The notes beneath the pieces are model-generated. The model saw nothing but the letters and a program-made list of their open reading frames with translations, made no database searches and was not told the origin of the DNA. Source: an uncultured bacterium (GTDB lineage: Bacteria; Patescibacteriota; Minisyncoccia; Phycocordibacterales; CAIZLB01). From it: a stretch of 10,454 nucleotides of DNA. The position numbers and the translations under genes are program-made. This document shows, one piece after another, positions 1 to 7,038 of the stretch. How positions within the stretch are numbered: the stretch's first letter is position 1; each line of letters starts with the position of its first letter. The DNA lies in NCBI GenBank assembly GCA_903864515.1, contig CAIPFZ010000062.1, positions 1-10,454 on the forward strand, in the 5' to 3' direction.

Positions 1-6
1 TAGAAA

Positions 7-12
7 TATAAA
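7..12 (+). promoter_or_regulatory. Possible -10 element for the first pilin gene
   Basis: TATAAA ends seven bases before the ATG at 20, the spacing that would put the transcript start at or next to the start codon. It resembles the arrangement before several other genes here. The -35 region lies outside the window, so this is only a suggestion. Confidence 0.35.
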
Positions 13-19
13 AAAGTTT

Positions 20-481
20 ATGAAAAATTCAAATAAAGGTTTTACATTGATCGAGCTTTTGGTGGTTATCGCCATCATCGGTATTCTTTCATCGGTGGTT
101 TTGGCTTCGCTTACAACAGCGAGAAGTAAGGGAAATGATGCAGCTATTCAATCAGAGCTTTCAAATATGAGAGCACAGGCTGAGTTGTATTATTCAAATA
201 ATAGTAATTATGGTGCGTCGGGTCAAGGGACTGCTCAATGTACTACAGGTACCATGTTCACATCTACAACAAATGGAGGTTTGGGTACTATAATTGATGA
301 TCTTAAGAAAAAGACATCAGATTCTGCAGGTAGTAAGCTTGTATGTAATGCAAGTACTACAGCTGGTCCAGCTGTGACCTGGGCTGTTCAAGCTTCAACT
401 AGTGCGGGGGCATGGTGTGTAGATAGTACGGGTAAGTCTGCATCAACAACTATTTTAGCTTCCGGTCTTTGTGGTAATTAA
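20..481 (+). CDS. Type IV pilin (class III N-methylation signal)
   Basis: This is a prepilin of 153 residues, probably a structural subunit of the type IV pilus. The leader MKNSNKG (residues 1-7) ends in the glycine after which prepilin peptidase cuts. The mature protein starts FTLIE, with the conserved Glu at residue 12 (Glu5 of the mature protein). A hydrophobic helix spans about residues 8-32 and continues into an amphipathic helix to about 58. The C-terminal globular part is rich in Ser, Thr, Gly and Ala. It has four cysteines (74, 109, 133, 151) that could form two disulfides, and an AWCVDSTGKS segment near the end. It is followed by a terminator and then by pilD, so it may be transcribed separately and more strongly than the minor pilins. 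Calling it the major pilin is inference from the simple leader and position. Its identity as a type IV pilin-like protein is clear. Confidence 0.93.
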   Translation: MKNSNKGFTLIELLVVIAIIGILSSVVLASLTTARSKGNDAAIQSELSNMRAQAELYYSNNSNYGASGQGTAQCTTGTMFTSTTNGGLGTIIDDLKKKTSDSAGSKLVCNASTTAGPAVTWAVQASTSAGAWCVDSTGKSASTTILASGLCGN

Positions 482-521
482 TAGTTAAGAAAATAGTAAC
501 TTTTGATTCGTATCGTAAGAG

Positions 522-547
522 GTGGACACGAAAGTGTCCGCTTTTTT
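522..547 (+). terminator. Intrinsic terminator after the pilin gene
   Basis: An 8-bp stem (522-529 with 534-541, one G-T pair) closed by a GAAA tetraloop is followed at once by six T residues (542-547). It lies 41 bases after the pilin stop and before the preferred start of pilD, so it should end the pilin transcript. A longer reading frame of pilD from GTG at 522 would begin inside this hairpin, which argues against that start. Confidence 0.85.
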
Positions 548-584
548 ATCTCTCTCAAAAATCGCCACCACTCCAAAAATAATG

Positions 585-590
585 TATTAT
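585..590 (+). promoter_or_regulatory. Possible -10 element for pilD
   Basis: TATTAT ends six bases before the ATG at 597, which would place +1 on the A of the start codon. The upstream terminator means pilD needs its own promoter. No convincing -35 is seen. The nearby ATG at 582 overlaps this hexamer, which favours 597 as the start. Confidence 0.45.
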
Positions 591-596
591 ATATCC

Positions 597-1577
597 ATGA
601 CAATTTACTTATCAATTATATTCTTTATTTTTGGCGCTATTATTGGAAGCTTTCTGAATGTTGTACTGTATAGGTTTAATACAGGTAAGGGACTAGGGGG
701 TAGGTCAAAATGCTCTTCCTGCAAAAGAGTCCTTTCTGTGAGGGATCTTTTTCCAATTGTAAGTTGGGTAATGCTCGGAGGAAAATGTAGAACATGTAAG
801 AGTAAGATATCTGCACAGTATGTGCTCGTTGAAATATTTACAGCAATACTATTTCTATTTGTATACTTGAAAAACGCTAGCACCCTAGATGCATATCCTT
901 TGATATTTATTGTCTCAGTCTCTATTTCAATGGTTATTATGTCTCTGTTGGTTCTAATTACTGTATATGATTTAAAGCACAAGATAATACCTGATGAGTT
1001 TTCATATTCTTTTGCTGTAATATCATTTTTGTTAATCTTCTTAAATTTTAATTGTGAGAATTCACAAATCTGCCTTGGGTTACCATCAGTTTCCTCTGGT
1101 TTTTTTAGCCTAGATACAGCATTAATACTTCTCTCTGGTGTCTTCGTCGCATTTCCATTCTACTTTATTTGGCTAGTCTCAGGCGGAAGATGGATGGGGC
1201 TTGGCGATGGAAAACTAGCCCTCGGAATCGGCTGGCTCCTGGGAATTAAATATGGTTTTTCTGCAATCGTTTTTGCATTTTGGATTGGAGCATTAATATC
1301 ACTAATCGTAATGGGTGGGGTTGCAATCATGAAGTTTATCTCAAAGAAAATAGAAAAGAGGCAAGAGTTACATCTAAAAGGAGGGTATTCAAGAGGAAAT
1401 CATGTTTCTGGTCGTGCACATAAGTCACTATCGGCATTCAGTTCTGGTATTAAAAATATATCATCTGTTAAATTTCAAAGTGAAATTCCATTCGCCCCCT
1501 TTCTGATTTTAGGGCTATTGATTGTGTTTTTCCTAAATATATCTGTTATGGATTTCTTAGCGATGTTTACTTACTAG
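597..1577 (+). CDS. pilD: Prepilin peptidase (type 4 prepilin leader peptidase/N-methyltransferase)
   Basis: This inner-membrane aspartic protease removes leaders from prepilins and N-methylates the new N-terminus. With the start at 597 it has 326 residues. An N-terminal span is followed by IIGSFLNVV and a cytosolic loop with two CxxC pairs (C39/C42 and C64/C67), the zinc-binding methylase region of the family. The two catalytic aspartates are visible: D125 in VYDLKHKIIPD and D204 in the GLGDGK (GxGD) motif. EIPFAPFLILG lies before the last membrane span, as in PilD. An unusual hydrophilic stretch of about 45 residues (250-295) is inserted just before that motif. A GTG at 522 would add 25 residues but lies in a terminator hairpin. 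ATG 582 is a weaker alternative. The five prepilins around it are its evident substrates. The function is certain; the exact start is probable. Confidence 0.95.
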   Translation: MTIYLSIIFFIFGAIIGSFLNVVLYRFNTGKGLGGRSKCSSCKRVLSVRDLFPIVSWVMLGGKCRTCKSKISAQYVLVEIFTAILFLFVYLKNASTLDAYPLIFIVSVSISMVIMSLLVLITVYDLKHKIIPDEFSYSFAVISFLLIFLNFNCENSQICLGLPSVSSGFFSLDTALILLSGVFVAFPFYFIWLVSGGRWMGLGDGKLALGIGWLLGIKYGFSAIVFAFWIGALISLIVMGGVAIMKFISKKIEKRQELHLKGGYSRGNHVSGRAHKSLSAFSSGIKNISSVKFQSEIPFAPFLILGLLIVFFLNISVMDFLAMFTY

Positions 1578-1614
1578 AAAGTTGATATTCTTGCTGTTTT
1601 CTTGTTTTTTGTTG

Positions 1615-1623
1615 TGATACAAT
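1615..1623 (+). promoter_or_regulatory. Extended -10 promoter for the minor pilin operon
   Basis: TGA followed by TACAAT forms an extended -10 that ends seven bases before the ATG at 1631, predicting a transcript starting at about 1630. The pyrimidine-rich stretch upstream (1591-1610) has TTG-containing candidates but none at the usual spacing. It could drive the four-gene minor pilin unit as a leaderless mRNA. Confidence 0.55.
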
Positions 1624-1630
1624 ATAGTTA

Positions 1631-2350
1631 ATGAAAGTACTGGTTGATATACAAAATAAACGCAAAGCTTCTACCTCAGTTGTGAAGAGTGCTGGTTTTA
1701 CATTGATTGAGCTTTTGGTTGTGCTTGCTATTTTTGCACTTGTTATGGGTGTGGCTTTATTTAATCAAGCCGGTTTGAATAGTAATATTATGATTACTAA
1801 CTTGGCGTATGAGACTGCATTAGCTGTCAGGGAGGCGCAAACCTATGGTATTAGTGTTAGAGCTACATCCTTTAATTCTGGACTTAATTTTGATAAAGGG
1901 TATGGCGCCTATTTTGATATAGATAATCCTATGCAATTTGTTGTTTTTGGGGATTCATCTACTGACTCAACTCCTCCTGACAATACATATACAGCTGGTG
2001 CAACACCTTCAGAACTTCAATCTTTGTATGAGGTTAGAAATCAGAGGGGTAATAGAATAACGGCAATCTGTGTGGGAAAATCAGATTCAGCTTCAAAATG
2101 TTGGAGCGGTAGTGCTGATAGTGTAAGTAAATTATCTATAATGTTTAAGAGACCAAATCCAGAGTCAACCTTCTTTGTGAGTACTGACGGTGTCTCTTTT
2201 ACTAAATCAGATAAAAGTCCTGCTATTATTGTTGTTAATAATACAGATGGGACTAATTGCCGTGCAATTGTCGTAGAGGTTACAGGACAAATTAGAGTAG
2301 AGAATTCCTCTGGAGGAAATTGCGTTGATGCCACCACAAGAACAAGATGA
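1631..2350 (+). CDS. Minor pilin, GspH/FimT-like prepilin
   Basis: This is a prepilin-like protein of 239 residues. A long basic leader of 22 residues ends at Gly22, followed by FTLIE with the conserved Glu27 (Glu5 of the mature form) and a hydrophobic helix to about residue 46. The segment after it (NLAYETALAVREAQTYGISVR, about 57-77) matches the helix typical of GspH/FimT pseudopilins. A beta-rich globular domain with three cysteines in its second half follows. It is the first of four prepilin genes in a row, and its stop codon overlaps the next start (ATGA at 2347-2350), so the two are translationally coupled. In other systems the H subunit joins I, J and K in the pilus or pseudopilus tip. 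The prepilin class is sure; the H-type assignment is moderately sure. Confidence 0.85.
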   Translation: MKVLVDIQNKRKASTSVVKSAGFTLIELLVVLAIFALVMGVALFNQAGLNSNIMITNLAYETALAVREAQTYGISVRATSFNSGLNFDKGYGAYFDIDNPMQFVVFGDSSTDSTPPDNTYTAGATPSELQSLYEVRNQRGNRITAICVGKSDSASKCWSGSADSVSKLSIMFKRPNPESTFFVSTDGVSFTKSDKSPAIIVVNNTDGTNCRAIVVEVTGQIRVENSSGGNCVDATTRTR

Positions 2351-3024
2351 TAATAAATAATGAAATTAAAATAAATAGGAATTTTAAGATTAACAATTTG
2401 AGAAAATTAAAAAAGCTCAAAGGCTTTACTCTTATTGAAGTTATGGTATCTGTCTCATTATTTGCCATGGTTATGACCCTCAGTCTTGGAGCCATTCTTT
2501 CTATTATTGATGGTAACAAAAAAGCGCAGGCCATCAACTCTGTTGCTAATAATTTAAATTTTGCAGTTGATAGTATGGTGAGAGATATTAAGACAGGATA
2601 TTCTTATACCTGTACAGCTGGTGTATTTCCATTATTTAATGAGGGTTCAAATTCAAATATACCAAATGGCCAAAATGGTTGCACTGGTCAAGAAACCGAC
2701 TCTGTCTCTCTAGTTTCGACCATTACTGGAGAGAGGCGAGGCGTTCAATACTTTAGAGAAGAAGATCCGATTACAAAAATGGGTAAAATAATGAAGAAAA
2801 CTCAAGATAAAAATGGTGTGCAAGCTGAGTATCCAGTAACGTCTCCAGAAGTCAATGTTAAGACATTGAGGTTTGTCGTTAATAATCCAATCTCCGATCT
2901 TTACCAAGGTCAACCGAGTGTTTTTCTTGTCATAGAGGGAACTTCAGCTGTTAATCCAACAGAAGCTTCTGATTTTAAAATTCAGACTTTTATTTCCCAA
3001 AGAAATTTAAACCTACCTAAATAA
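2347..3024 (+). CDS. Minor pilin, GspJ/PilW-like prepilin
   Basis: This prepilin-like protein has 225 residues and an unusually long, lysine-rich leader of 26. Cleavage is predicted after Gly26, giving FTLIEVMVSVSLF with Glu31 at the conserved position. A long helix continues through NSVANNLNFAVDSMVRDIKTG (about 64-84), the AVDSMVRDI part being characteristic of GspJ/PilW. Two cysteines (89, 112) could be bonded. The C-terminus ends in a FKIQTFISQRNL strand of the sort seen at the end of this family. It starts four bases inside the preceding gene and is followed one base later by the next, so it is clearly in the same operon. It probably forms part of the pilus tip or priming complex. No in-frame start nearer the cleavage site is available. 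Confidence 0.85.
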   Translation: MIINNEIKINRNFKINNLRKLKKLKGFTLIEVMVSVSLFAMVMTLSLGAILSIIDGNKKAQAINSVANNLNFAVDSMVRDIKTGYSYTCTAGVFPLFNEGSNSNIPNGQNGCTGQETDSVSLVSTITGERRGVQYFREEDPITKMGKIMKKTQDKNGVQAEYPVTSPEVNVKTLRFVVNNPISDLYQGQPSVFLVIEGTSAVNPTEASDFKIQTFISQRNLNLPK

Positions 3025-3025
3025 T

Positions 3026-3673
3026 ATGAGTATTTTAAAATTGCAATTTAATAAGAAAATGAATAGCAAAAAGGGTTTAACAATGGTTGAAACTCTGGTT
3101 GCTATATCTATTTTAACTATTGCTGTTATTGGGCCTTTAGGTATTATTGCTCAAGCCCTTCATACTTCATATTACACAAGAGATCAAATGACTGCCCATT
3201 ACCTAGCGCAAGAGGCGATTGAGTATGTTAGAAACTTGAGGGATATGCAGAGTATCGCTATTACAGGCAAATTTGTTAATGATCCAGTAAGTGTTCCAGA
3301 ATCATGGTTGGATGGTGTGTTGTATACCAATCTCTCTAATGCTGATATACCTAAAATAAGTTCAATTGTAGGACTTCCATATACTTATTCATTACGTAAG
3401 GATGATACAAATGGTCAATACTCCTTTGTTCAATATACTGGAAATGAAAATGTTAAAACTAAGGGTGGAATTTTTGGAAGTAGTGCGCCAGATGCTACTG
3501 CTACACAATTTGAAAGAAAAATATATTTTCAAAGAACAAATAATACTATTGGCGGTGCAGATCCTCAAGATTTTGTAATGGTTGTAACTGTATACTGGAA
3601 AAATGGAAGTACATCGTCAAAATTAATATTGAGAGAGTACTTTACAAACTGGGCATCAAAGACAGGTTTATAA
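3026..3673 (+). CDS. Minor pilin, GspI/PilV-like prepilin
   Basis: This prepilin-like protein has 215 residues. The cleavage site is Gly17, followed by LTMVE, so the mature protein begins with Leu rather than Phe but keeps Glu22 (Glu5). The helix VETLVAISILTIAVIGPLGII is followed by YTRDQMTAHYLAQEAIEYVRN (about 50-70), whose QEAIEYVRN is typical of I/V-type pseudopilins. The annotated start is one base after the previous stop. An internal ATG at 3059 would give a six-residue leader (MNSKKG) of more usual length and is a fair alternative. No ribosome binding site decides between them. The C-terminal half (IYFQRTN, DFVMVVTVYWKNGSTS) looks beta-rich. It is third in the cassette and is inferred to act with its neighbours in the tip complex. 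Confidence 0.83.
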   Translation: MSILKLQFNKKMNSKKGLTMVETLVAISILTIAVIGPLGIIAQALHTSYYTRDQMTAHYLAQEAIEYVRNLRDMQSIAITGKFVNDPVSVPESWLDGVLYTNLSNADIPKISSIVGLPYTYSLRKDDTNGQYSFVQYTGNENVKTKGGIFGSSAPDATATQFERKIYFQRTNNTIGGADPQDFVMVVTVYWKNGSTSSKLILREYFTNWASKTGL

Positions 3674-3685
3674 TTTAAATAATAT

Positions 3686-4261
3686 ATGATTAATTCAAAA
3701 AATAAAAAAACAAATACAGCGGGATTCACTCTTTTTGTTGCAATGGTTGTTTCAAGCCTACTTCTTGCTGTTGGTTTTTCTATTTCAAATATAATTTTCA
3801 AGCAATTGCTTTTATCTGGATCAGGTAGGGATTCTCAAATTGCTTTCTATGCAGCAGATAGTGGAACGGAATGTGCTCAGTTTTGGGATGCAAGGAATGG
3901 GGATGGTACACCAGCTTCTGGAGATGGCCCTTTTGCGACCTCAACCTTCTCTGACCCGGCTGACTCTTCAAATCCGCTAAGTCTAATTAAATGTGGCTCT
4001 GGTTTTGGAGTTGTAAATGTAGCTAAAATATCAGGGGATGCTACCACTACTCTTGCTATAGACTATTCATATTCTACTGATTATAAGGCCTGTGCATTGG
4101 TTTTTGTTGAAAAAGGTTTTGAAGATGTATCTGGGGAGCAAATTCCTTATACTAAAATTACTTCAAGAGGCTATAATTCCGGAAGACTTTCTGGTACTGA
4201 CGTTGGTTGTGACACTTCAAATAAAAGGACAGTAGAGAGGGGTATTGTTGTTCAGTATTAG
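3686..4261 (+). CDS. Minor pilin, GspK/PilX-like tip prepilin without Glu5
   Basis: This prepilin-like protein of 191 residues has a 13-residue leader. Cleavage after Gly13 gives FTLFVAMVVSSLLLAVGFS. The residue that should be Glu5 is Val18. Loss of Glu5 is the hallmark of GspK in type II secretion and of some PilX-like proteins, where the subunit caps the filament and needs no charge pairing with the one before it. The helix leads into AFYAADSGTECAQFWDAR (53-70), a segment like that of PilX/GspK-type proteins in Patescibacteria. Several cysteines (63 and others) may form disulfides. It is the last gene of the cassette, 12 bases after its neighbour. The protein is shorter than classical GspK. 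The prepilin class is clear, and the tip role is inferred. Confidence 0.8.
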   Translation: MINSKNKKTNTAGFTLFVAMVVSSLLLAVGFSISNIIFKQLLLSGSGRDSQIAFYAADSGTECAQFWDARNGDGTPASGDGPFATSTFSDPADSSNPLSLIKCGSGFGVVNVAKISGDATTTLAIDYSYSTDYKACALVFVEKGFEDVSGEQIPYTKITSRGYNSGRLSGTDVGCDTSNKRTVERGIVVQY

Positions 4262-4373
4262 TTTGGTTTATTACGGGCATCGCTGTTGTTGTCGCACTCG
4301 TATTGTGTACTACATACCTCTTTAATCAAGGCTGATTTATGACCATTCACACCATGTAAATGGCCGTAAAATA

Positions 4374-4382
4374 TGCTAAACT
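4374..4382 (+). promoter_or_regulatory. Possible extended -10 promoter for ligA
   Basis: TGC followed by TAAACT ends six bases before the ATG at 4389, which would put +1 exactly on the start codon. The hexamer matches TATAAT at four of six positions and no good -35 is seen, so the support comes mainly from the recurring spacing. The rest of the gap 4262-4373 shows no terminator with a T-run and no other clear element. Confidence 0.4.
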
Positions 4383-4388
4383 ATTGTC

Positions 4389-6572
4389 ATGATTCAATCA
4401 GATAAAACAGAGAATAAGCCTGAAAATAGACCTAAAAATAAGGCACTAAATTTGGATGAAGAAAAATCTAAGATTAAGGAAAGAATGGAAAAGTTAGGTC
4501 TCGCTATTGAACATCATAGATATAATTATCACGTTTTAGACAAAGAAGAAATATCAGCAGAGGCACTAGATTCTCTAAAGAGAGAGTTATCTAATCTTGA
4601 GGTGATGTACCCCGAATTGATTAGTGAAAATTCACCTTCACTTCGCGTTGCTGGAAAACCTCTAAAGCAGTTTGAAAAGGTAATTCATAAAATTCCACAA
4701 TGGTCTTTTAATGATGCTTTTACAGAACAGGATATAATAGATTTTGATGGCAGAGTAAATAGAATGCTTAATTCTGCATTAGTAGATAAAGGGTTGGATA
4801 CTAATGTTGAATATTCTTATGATTGTGAATTAAAAATTGATGGACTAAAAGTTGTCCTAGAATACAAAGATGGAGTTTTGATTCAAGCTGCAACAAGAGG
4901 GGATGGTAAGGTGGGTGAAAATGTGACAATGAATGTTAGAACAATTCAATCTGTTCCTCTTAAATTAAGGAAGCCAATTTCAATTATTGTTGAAGGGGAA
5001 GTGTGGTTAAGTAAAAGTAATTTTGAGAGATTAAATAAAGAGCAGGAGCATAAGGGGCTTCCTTTGTTTGCTAATCCAAGAAACGTTGCCGCTGGTTCAA
5101 TCAGACAGTTGGATTCTAAGATTGTTGCAGATAGAAAGTTGGATGTCTTTGTCTACGACCTAGCGCAACTTGAAATAAAAGAGACTGCTCCCAAAACTCA
5201 AATAGATGAACTGACATATTTGGCAGACCTTGGTTTTAAAGTTAATAAACATGCAAAGCATTGCCGTAATGTTGAAGAGGTAATTGCATTTTGGAAGAAA
5301 TGGCAGACCCTTTCTAAGAAGGAAGATTATTGGATTGACGGAGTTGTAATTAAGGTTAATGAAGTGAAATATCAGGAGCTGTTAGGTTACACTGGAAAGG
5401 CGCCAAGATTTGGCATCGCTTTCAAATTTCAAGCAGAGCAAGTAACCACAGTTGTTGAGGATATAAAATTGCAGGTAGGAAGAACTGGAGTTCTGACACC
5501 AGTTGCACACTTAACACCAGTTGAAGTTGCGGGCTCAATTGTATCAAGAGCAACACTTCATAATGAAGATGAAATAAATAGACTCGATGTTAGAGTTGGA
5601 GACACTGTAATATTGCAAAAAGCAGGAGATGTTATACCTGATATAGTGAGTGTCCTAAAGGAAATGAGAACGGGAAAAGAAAAGAAGTATAAATTTCCAA
5701 CCTATGTTCCTGAGTGTGGTGGTAATGGAGAAATAGAAAGAATTCCAGGTCAGTCTGCATGGAGATGTGTTTTAAAAGATTCTGATGTTCAACAAAGAAG
5801 GAAGTTGTATCACTTTGTTTCCAAAAAATGTTTTGATATAGATGGTCTTGGTCCAAAGCAAATTGATGCCTTTGTAGAGAATAATTTAATATCTTCTTTT
5901 GACGATATATTCACAATCACAAAGGGCGATGTTCTAAGTCTTCCACGTTTTGCAGAAAAATCAGCTGAGAATTTGATTATTGGAATTGAAAAAGCAAAGA
6001 AGATTGGCTTACCTCGTTTTATATTCTCTTTATCAATTCTTCATGTTGGAGAAGAAACCGCAGAATGTATTGCGGGTAAATTTAATACATTAGATAAAAT
6101 AATGAAAGCGAGTGTTGAAGATTTGCGTAGTGTTGAGGGGGTGGGGGATGTTGTTGCAAATTCTATTTACGATTGGTTTCAAAGTCCAGCTAATTTGGAG
6201 CTAGTTGAAAATCTTTTGAAGCATGTGGATGTTTTGAAATTTATTTCACCACTTGAATCTCTGAGAGAGAAGGTGGCGGGAGCAAGTTTGTCTACCGGAG
6301 TATTAAATGGTGATTTTGATGGTAATTCTGCTGTAGTGAATTTTATCGATAAGACTTTCGTTCTTACCGGTGCTCTTTCTACGATGACAAGAGATGAAGC
6401 TAAAGATTTAATTAAGTCACTTGGGGGAGACGTTTCAAGTTCTGTGTCTACAAAAACGGACTACGTTTTAGCAGGTGAGAGCTCTGGTTCAAAGTATGAA
6501 AAAGCGCTTGAGTTGGGTGTTAAAATAATTGATGAAAAGGAATTTAGAAGGATGGCTGGAATAAGTAAATAA
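4389..6572 (+). CDS. ligA: NAD-dependent DNA ligase
   Basis: LigA seals nicks in DNA during replication and repair, using NAD to adenylate its active-site lysine. The 727 residues show the full domain order. Domain Ia lies at about 24-110 and includes YNYHV and IPQWSFNDAF. The adenylation domain has the catalytic K149 in KIDG, RGDG at 170-173, GEVW, and DGVVIKVN (318-325). An OB fold with GRTGVLTPVAHL follows, then a zinc-finger region (440-466), helix-hairpin-helix repeats (about 485-610) and a C-terminal BRCT domain (about 650-725). The zinc finger keeps only C443 and C460; the other two ligand positions are V440 and D466. In domain Ia the usual D and Y of the NMN-binding DAEYD motif read A57 and L60, which I recall from other Parcubacteria. 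A 24-residue charged N-terminal extension precedes the usual start. The nearby -10 supports ATG 4389 over 4485. Confidence 0.96.
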   Translation: MIQSDKTENKPENRPKNKALNLDEEKSKIKERMEKLGLAIEHHRYNYHVLDKEEISAEALDSLKRELSNLEVMYPELISENSPSLRVAGKPLKQFEKVIHKIPQWSFNDAFTEQDIIDFDGRVNRMLNSALVDKGLDTNVEYSYDCELKIDGLKVVLEYKDGVLIQAATRGDGKVGENVTMNVRTIQSVPLKLRKPISIIVEGEVWLSKSNFERLNKEQEHKGLPLFANPRNVAAGSIRQLDSKIVADRKLDVFVYDLAQLEIKETAPKTQIDELTYLADLGFKVNKHAKHCRNVEEVIAFWKKWQTLSKKEDYWIDGVVIKVNEVKYQELLGYTGKAPRFGIAFKFQAEQVTTVVEDIKLQVGRTGVLTPVAHLTPVEVAGSIVSRATLHNEDEINRLDVRVGDTVILQKAGDVIPDIVSVLKEMRTGKEKKYKFPTYVPECGGNGEIERIPGQSAWRCVLKDSDVQQRRKLYHFVSKKCFDIDGLGPKQIDAFVENNLISSFDDIFTITKGDVLSLPRFAEKSAENLIIGIEKAKKIGLPRFIFSLSILHVGEETAECIAGKFNTLDKIMKASVEDLRSVEGVGDVVANSIYDWFQSPANLELVENLLKHVDVLKFISPLESLREKVAGASLSTGVLNGDFDGNSAVVNFIDKTFVLTGALSTMTRDEAKDLIKSLGGDVSSSVSTKTDYVLAGESSGSKYEKALELGVKIIDEKEFRRMAGISK

Positions 6573-6633
6573 GGCTTAAAATGAGTGGTTTTAAGAGATT
6601 AGTGTTGTGCGTTTATTTGCCTTCCACTGGGTT

Positions 6634-6661
6634 TTGAAATTAATTTTAATAATGCTACTAT
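6634..6661 (+). promoter_or_regulatory. Promoter for gatCA
   Basis: A -35 of TTGAAA (6634-6639), a 16-base spacer and a -10 of TACTAT (6656-6661) with TGC directly upstream form a good extended promoter. The predicted +1 is at about 6668, one base before the gatC ATG, so the transcript would be leaderless. Confidence 0.6.
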
Positions 6662-6668
6662 ATCAAAT

Positions 6669-6986
6669 ATGACAATAACAACAGAAGAAATACAGAAATT
6701 AGCCAATCTTTCTCGTCTTAAACTGACAGAAGAAGAGACAAAGCAGTATGCCAAGGATCTCAGTGGTATTTTAAAGTATGTTGATCAAATTCAAGAGGTG
6801 ACGGATGGTGTTGACACAACGTCAACTTCTCTTAAAGCTCCTGAAGACTTTCCTCATAGAAATGTTATGAGAGATGATGTATCTGATCAATCTCTTAATC
6901 CAGAGCCCCAAAAGCTTGTAGAGGCCGCGCCAAAGTATCAAGATGGATTAGTAGAAGTTAAGAAAATTCTTGGTCAAGCTGAGTAA
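6669..6986 (+). CDS. gatC: Aspartyl/glutamyl-tRNA amidotransferase subunit C
   Basis: GatC is the small subunit that clamps GatA to GatB in the enzyme converting Asp-tRNA(Asn) or Glu-tRNA(Gln) to the amidated form. The 105 residues are the usual length. They begin with the helix TEEIQKLANLSRLKLTEEE, then LSGILKYVDQIQEV (31-44). The family ending is present: a VMRDD motif (66-70), EAAPKYQDGLVEVKKIL (85-101). The start at 6669 sits one base after the predicted transcription start and has no Shine-Dalgarno sequence. gatA follows after 52 bases without a terminator, so the two are co-transcribed. Bacteria lacking asparaginyl- or glutaminyl-tRNA synthetase need this pathway, which fits a reduced genome. 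Identification is secure. Confidence 0.93.
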   Translation: MTITTEEIQKLANLSRLKLTEEETKQYAKDLSGILKYVDQIQEVTDGVDTTSTSLKAPEDFPHRNVMRDDVSDQSLNPEPQKLVEAAPKYQDGLVEVKKILGQAE

Positions 6987-7038
6987 TATTATAGATAAAT
7001 AGGTTTATAGAAATAAAGGAATATAAAAAGATAAAATT

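Noticed and set aside
522..596. GTG start at 522 giving PilD 25 extra residues
   Set aside because: The GTG and following codons form an intrinsic terminator hairpin, and the added residues do not resemble a PilD N-terminus. ATG 597 has a -10 at leaderless spacing and gives the usual start.
605..982. Minus-strand reading frame within pilD, and similar frames at 2041-2537, 2710-2913, 3565-3801, 5632-5856 and 9092-9401
   Set aside because: They lie opposite clearly identified genes, have no recognisable domains or promoters, and are shadows of the coding strand.
3669..3674. TATAAT overlapping the end of the third minor pilin gene as an internal promoter
   Set aside because: It overlaps a stop codon in AT-rich sequence, has no TGn or -35, and lies 11 bases before the next ATG. 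The genes are only 12 bases apart and look operonic.
6575..6595. Inverted repeat CTTAAAA/TTTTAAG after ligA as a terminator
   Set aside because: The stem is seven bp, almost all A-T, with no T-run afterwards. It is too weak to call.
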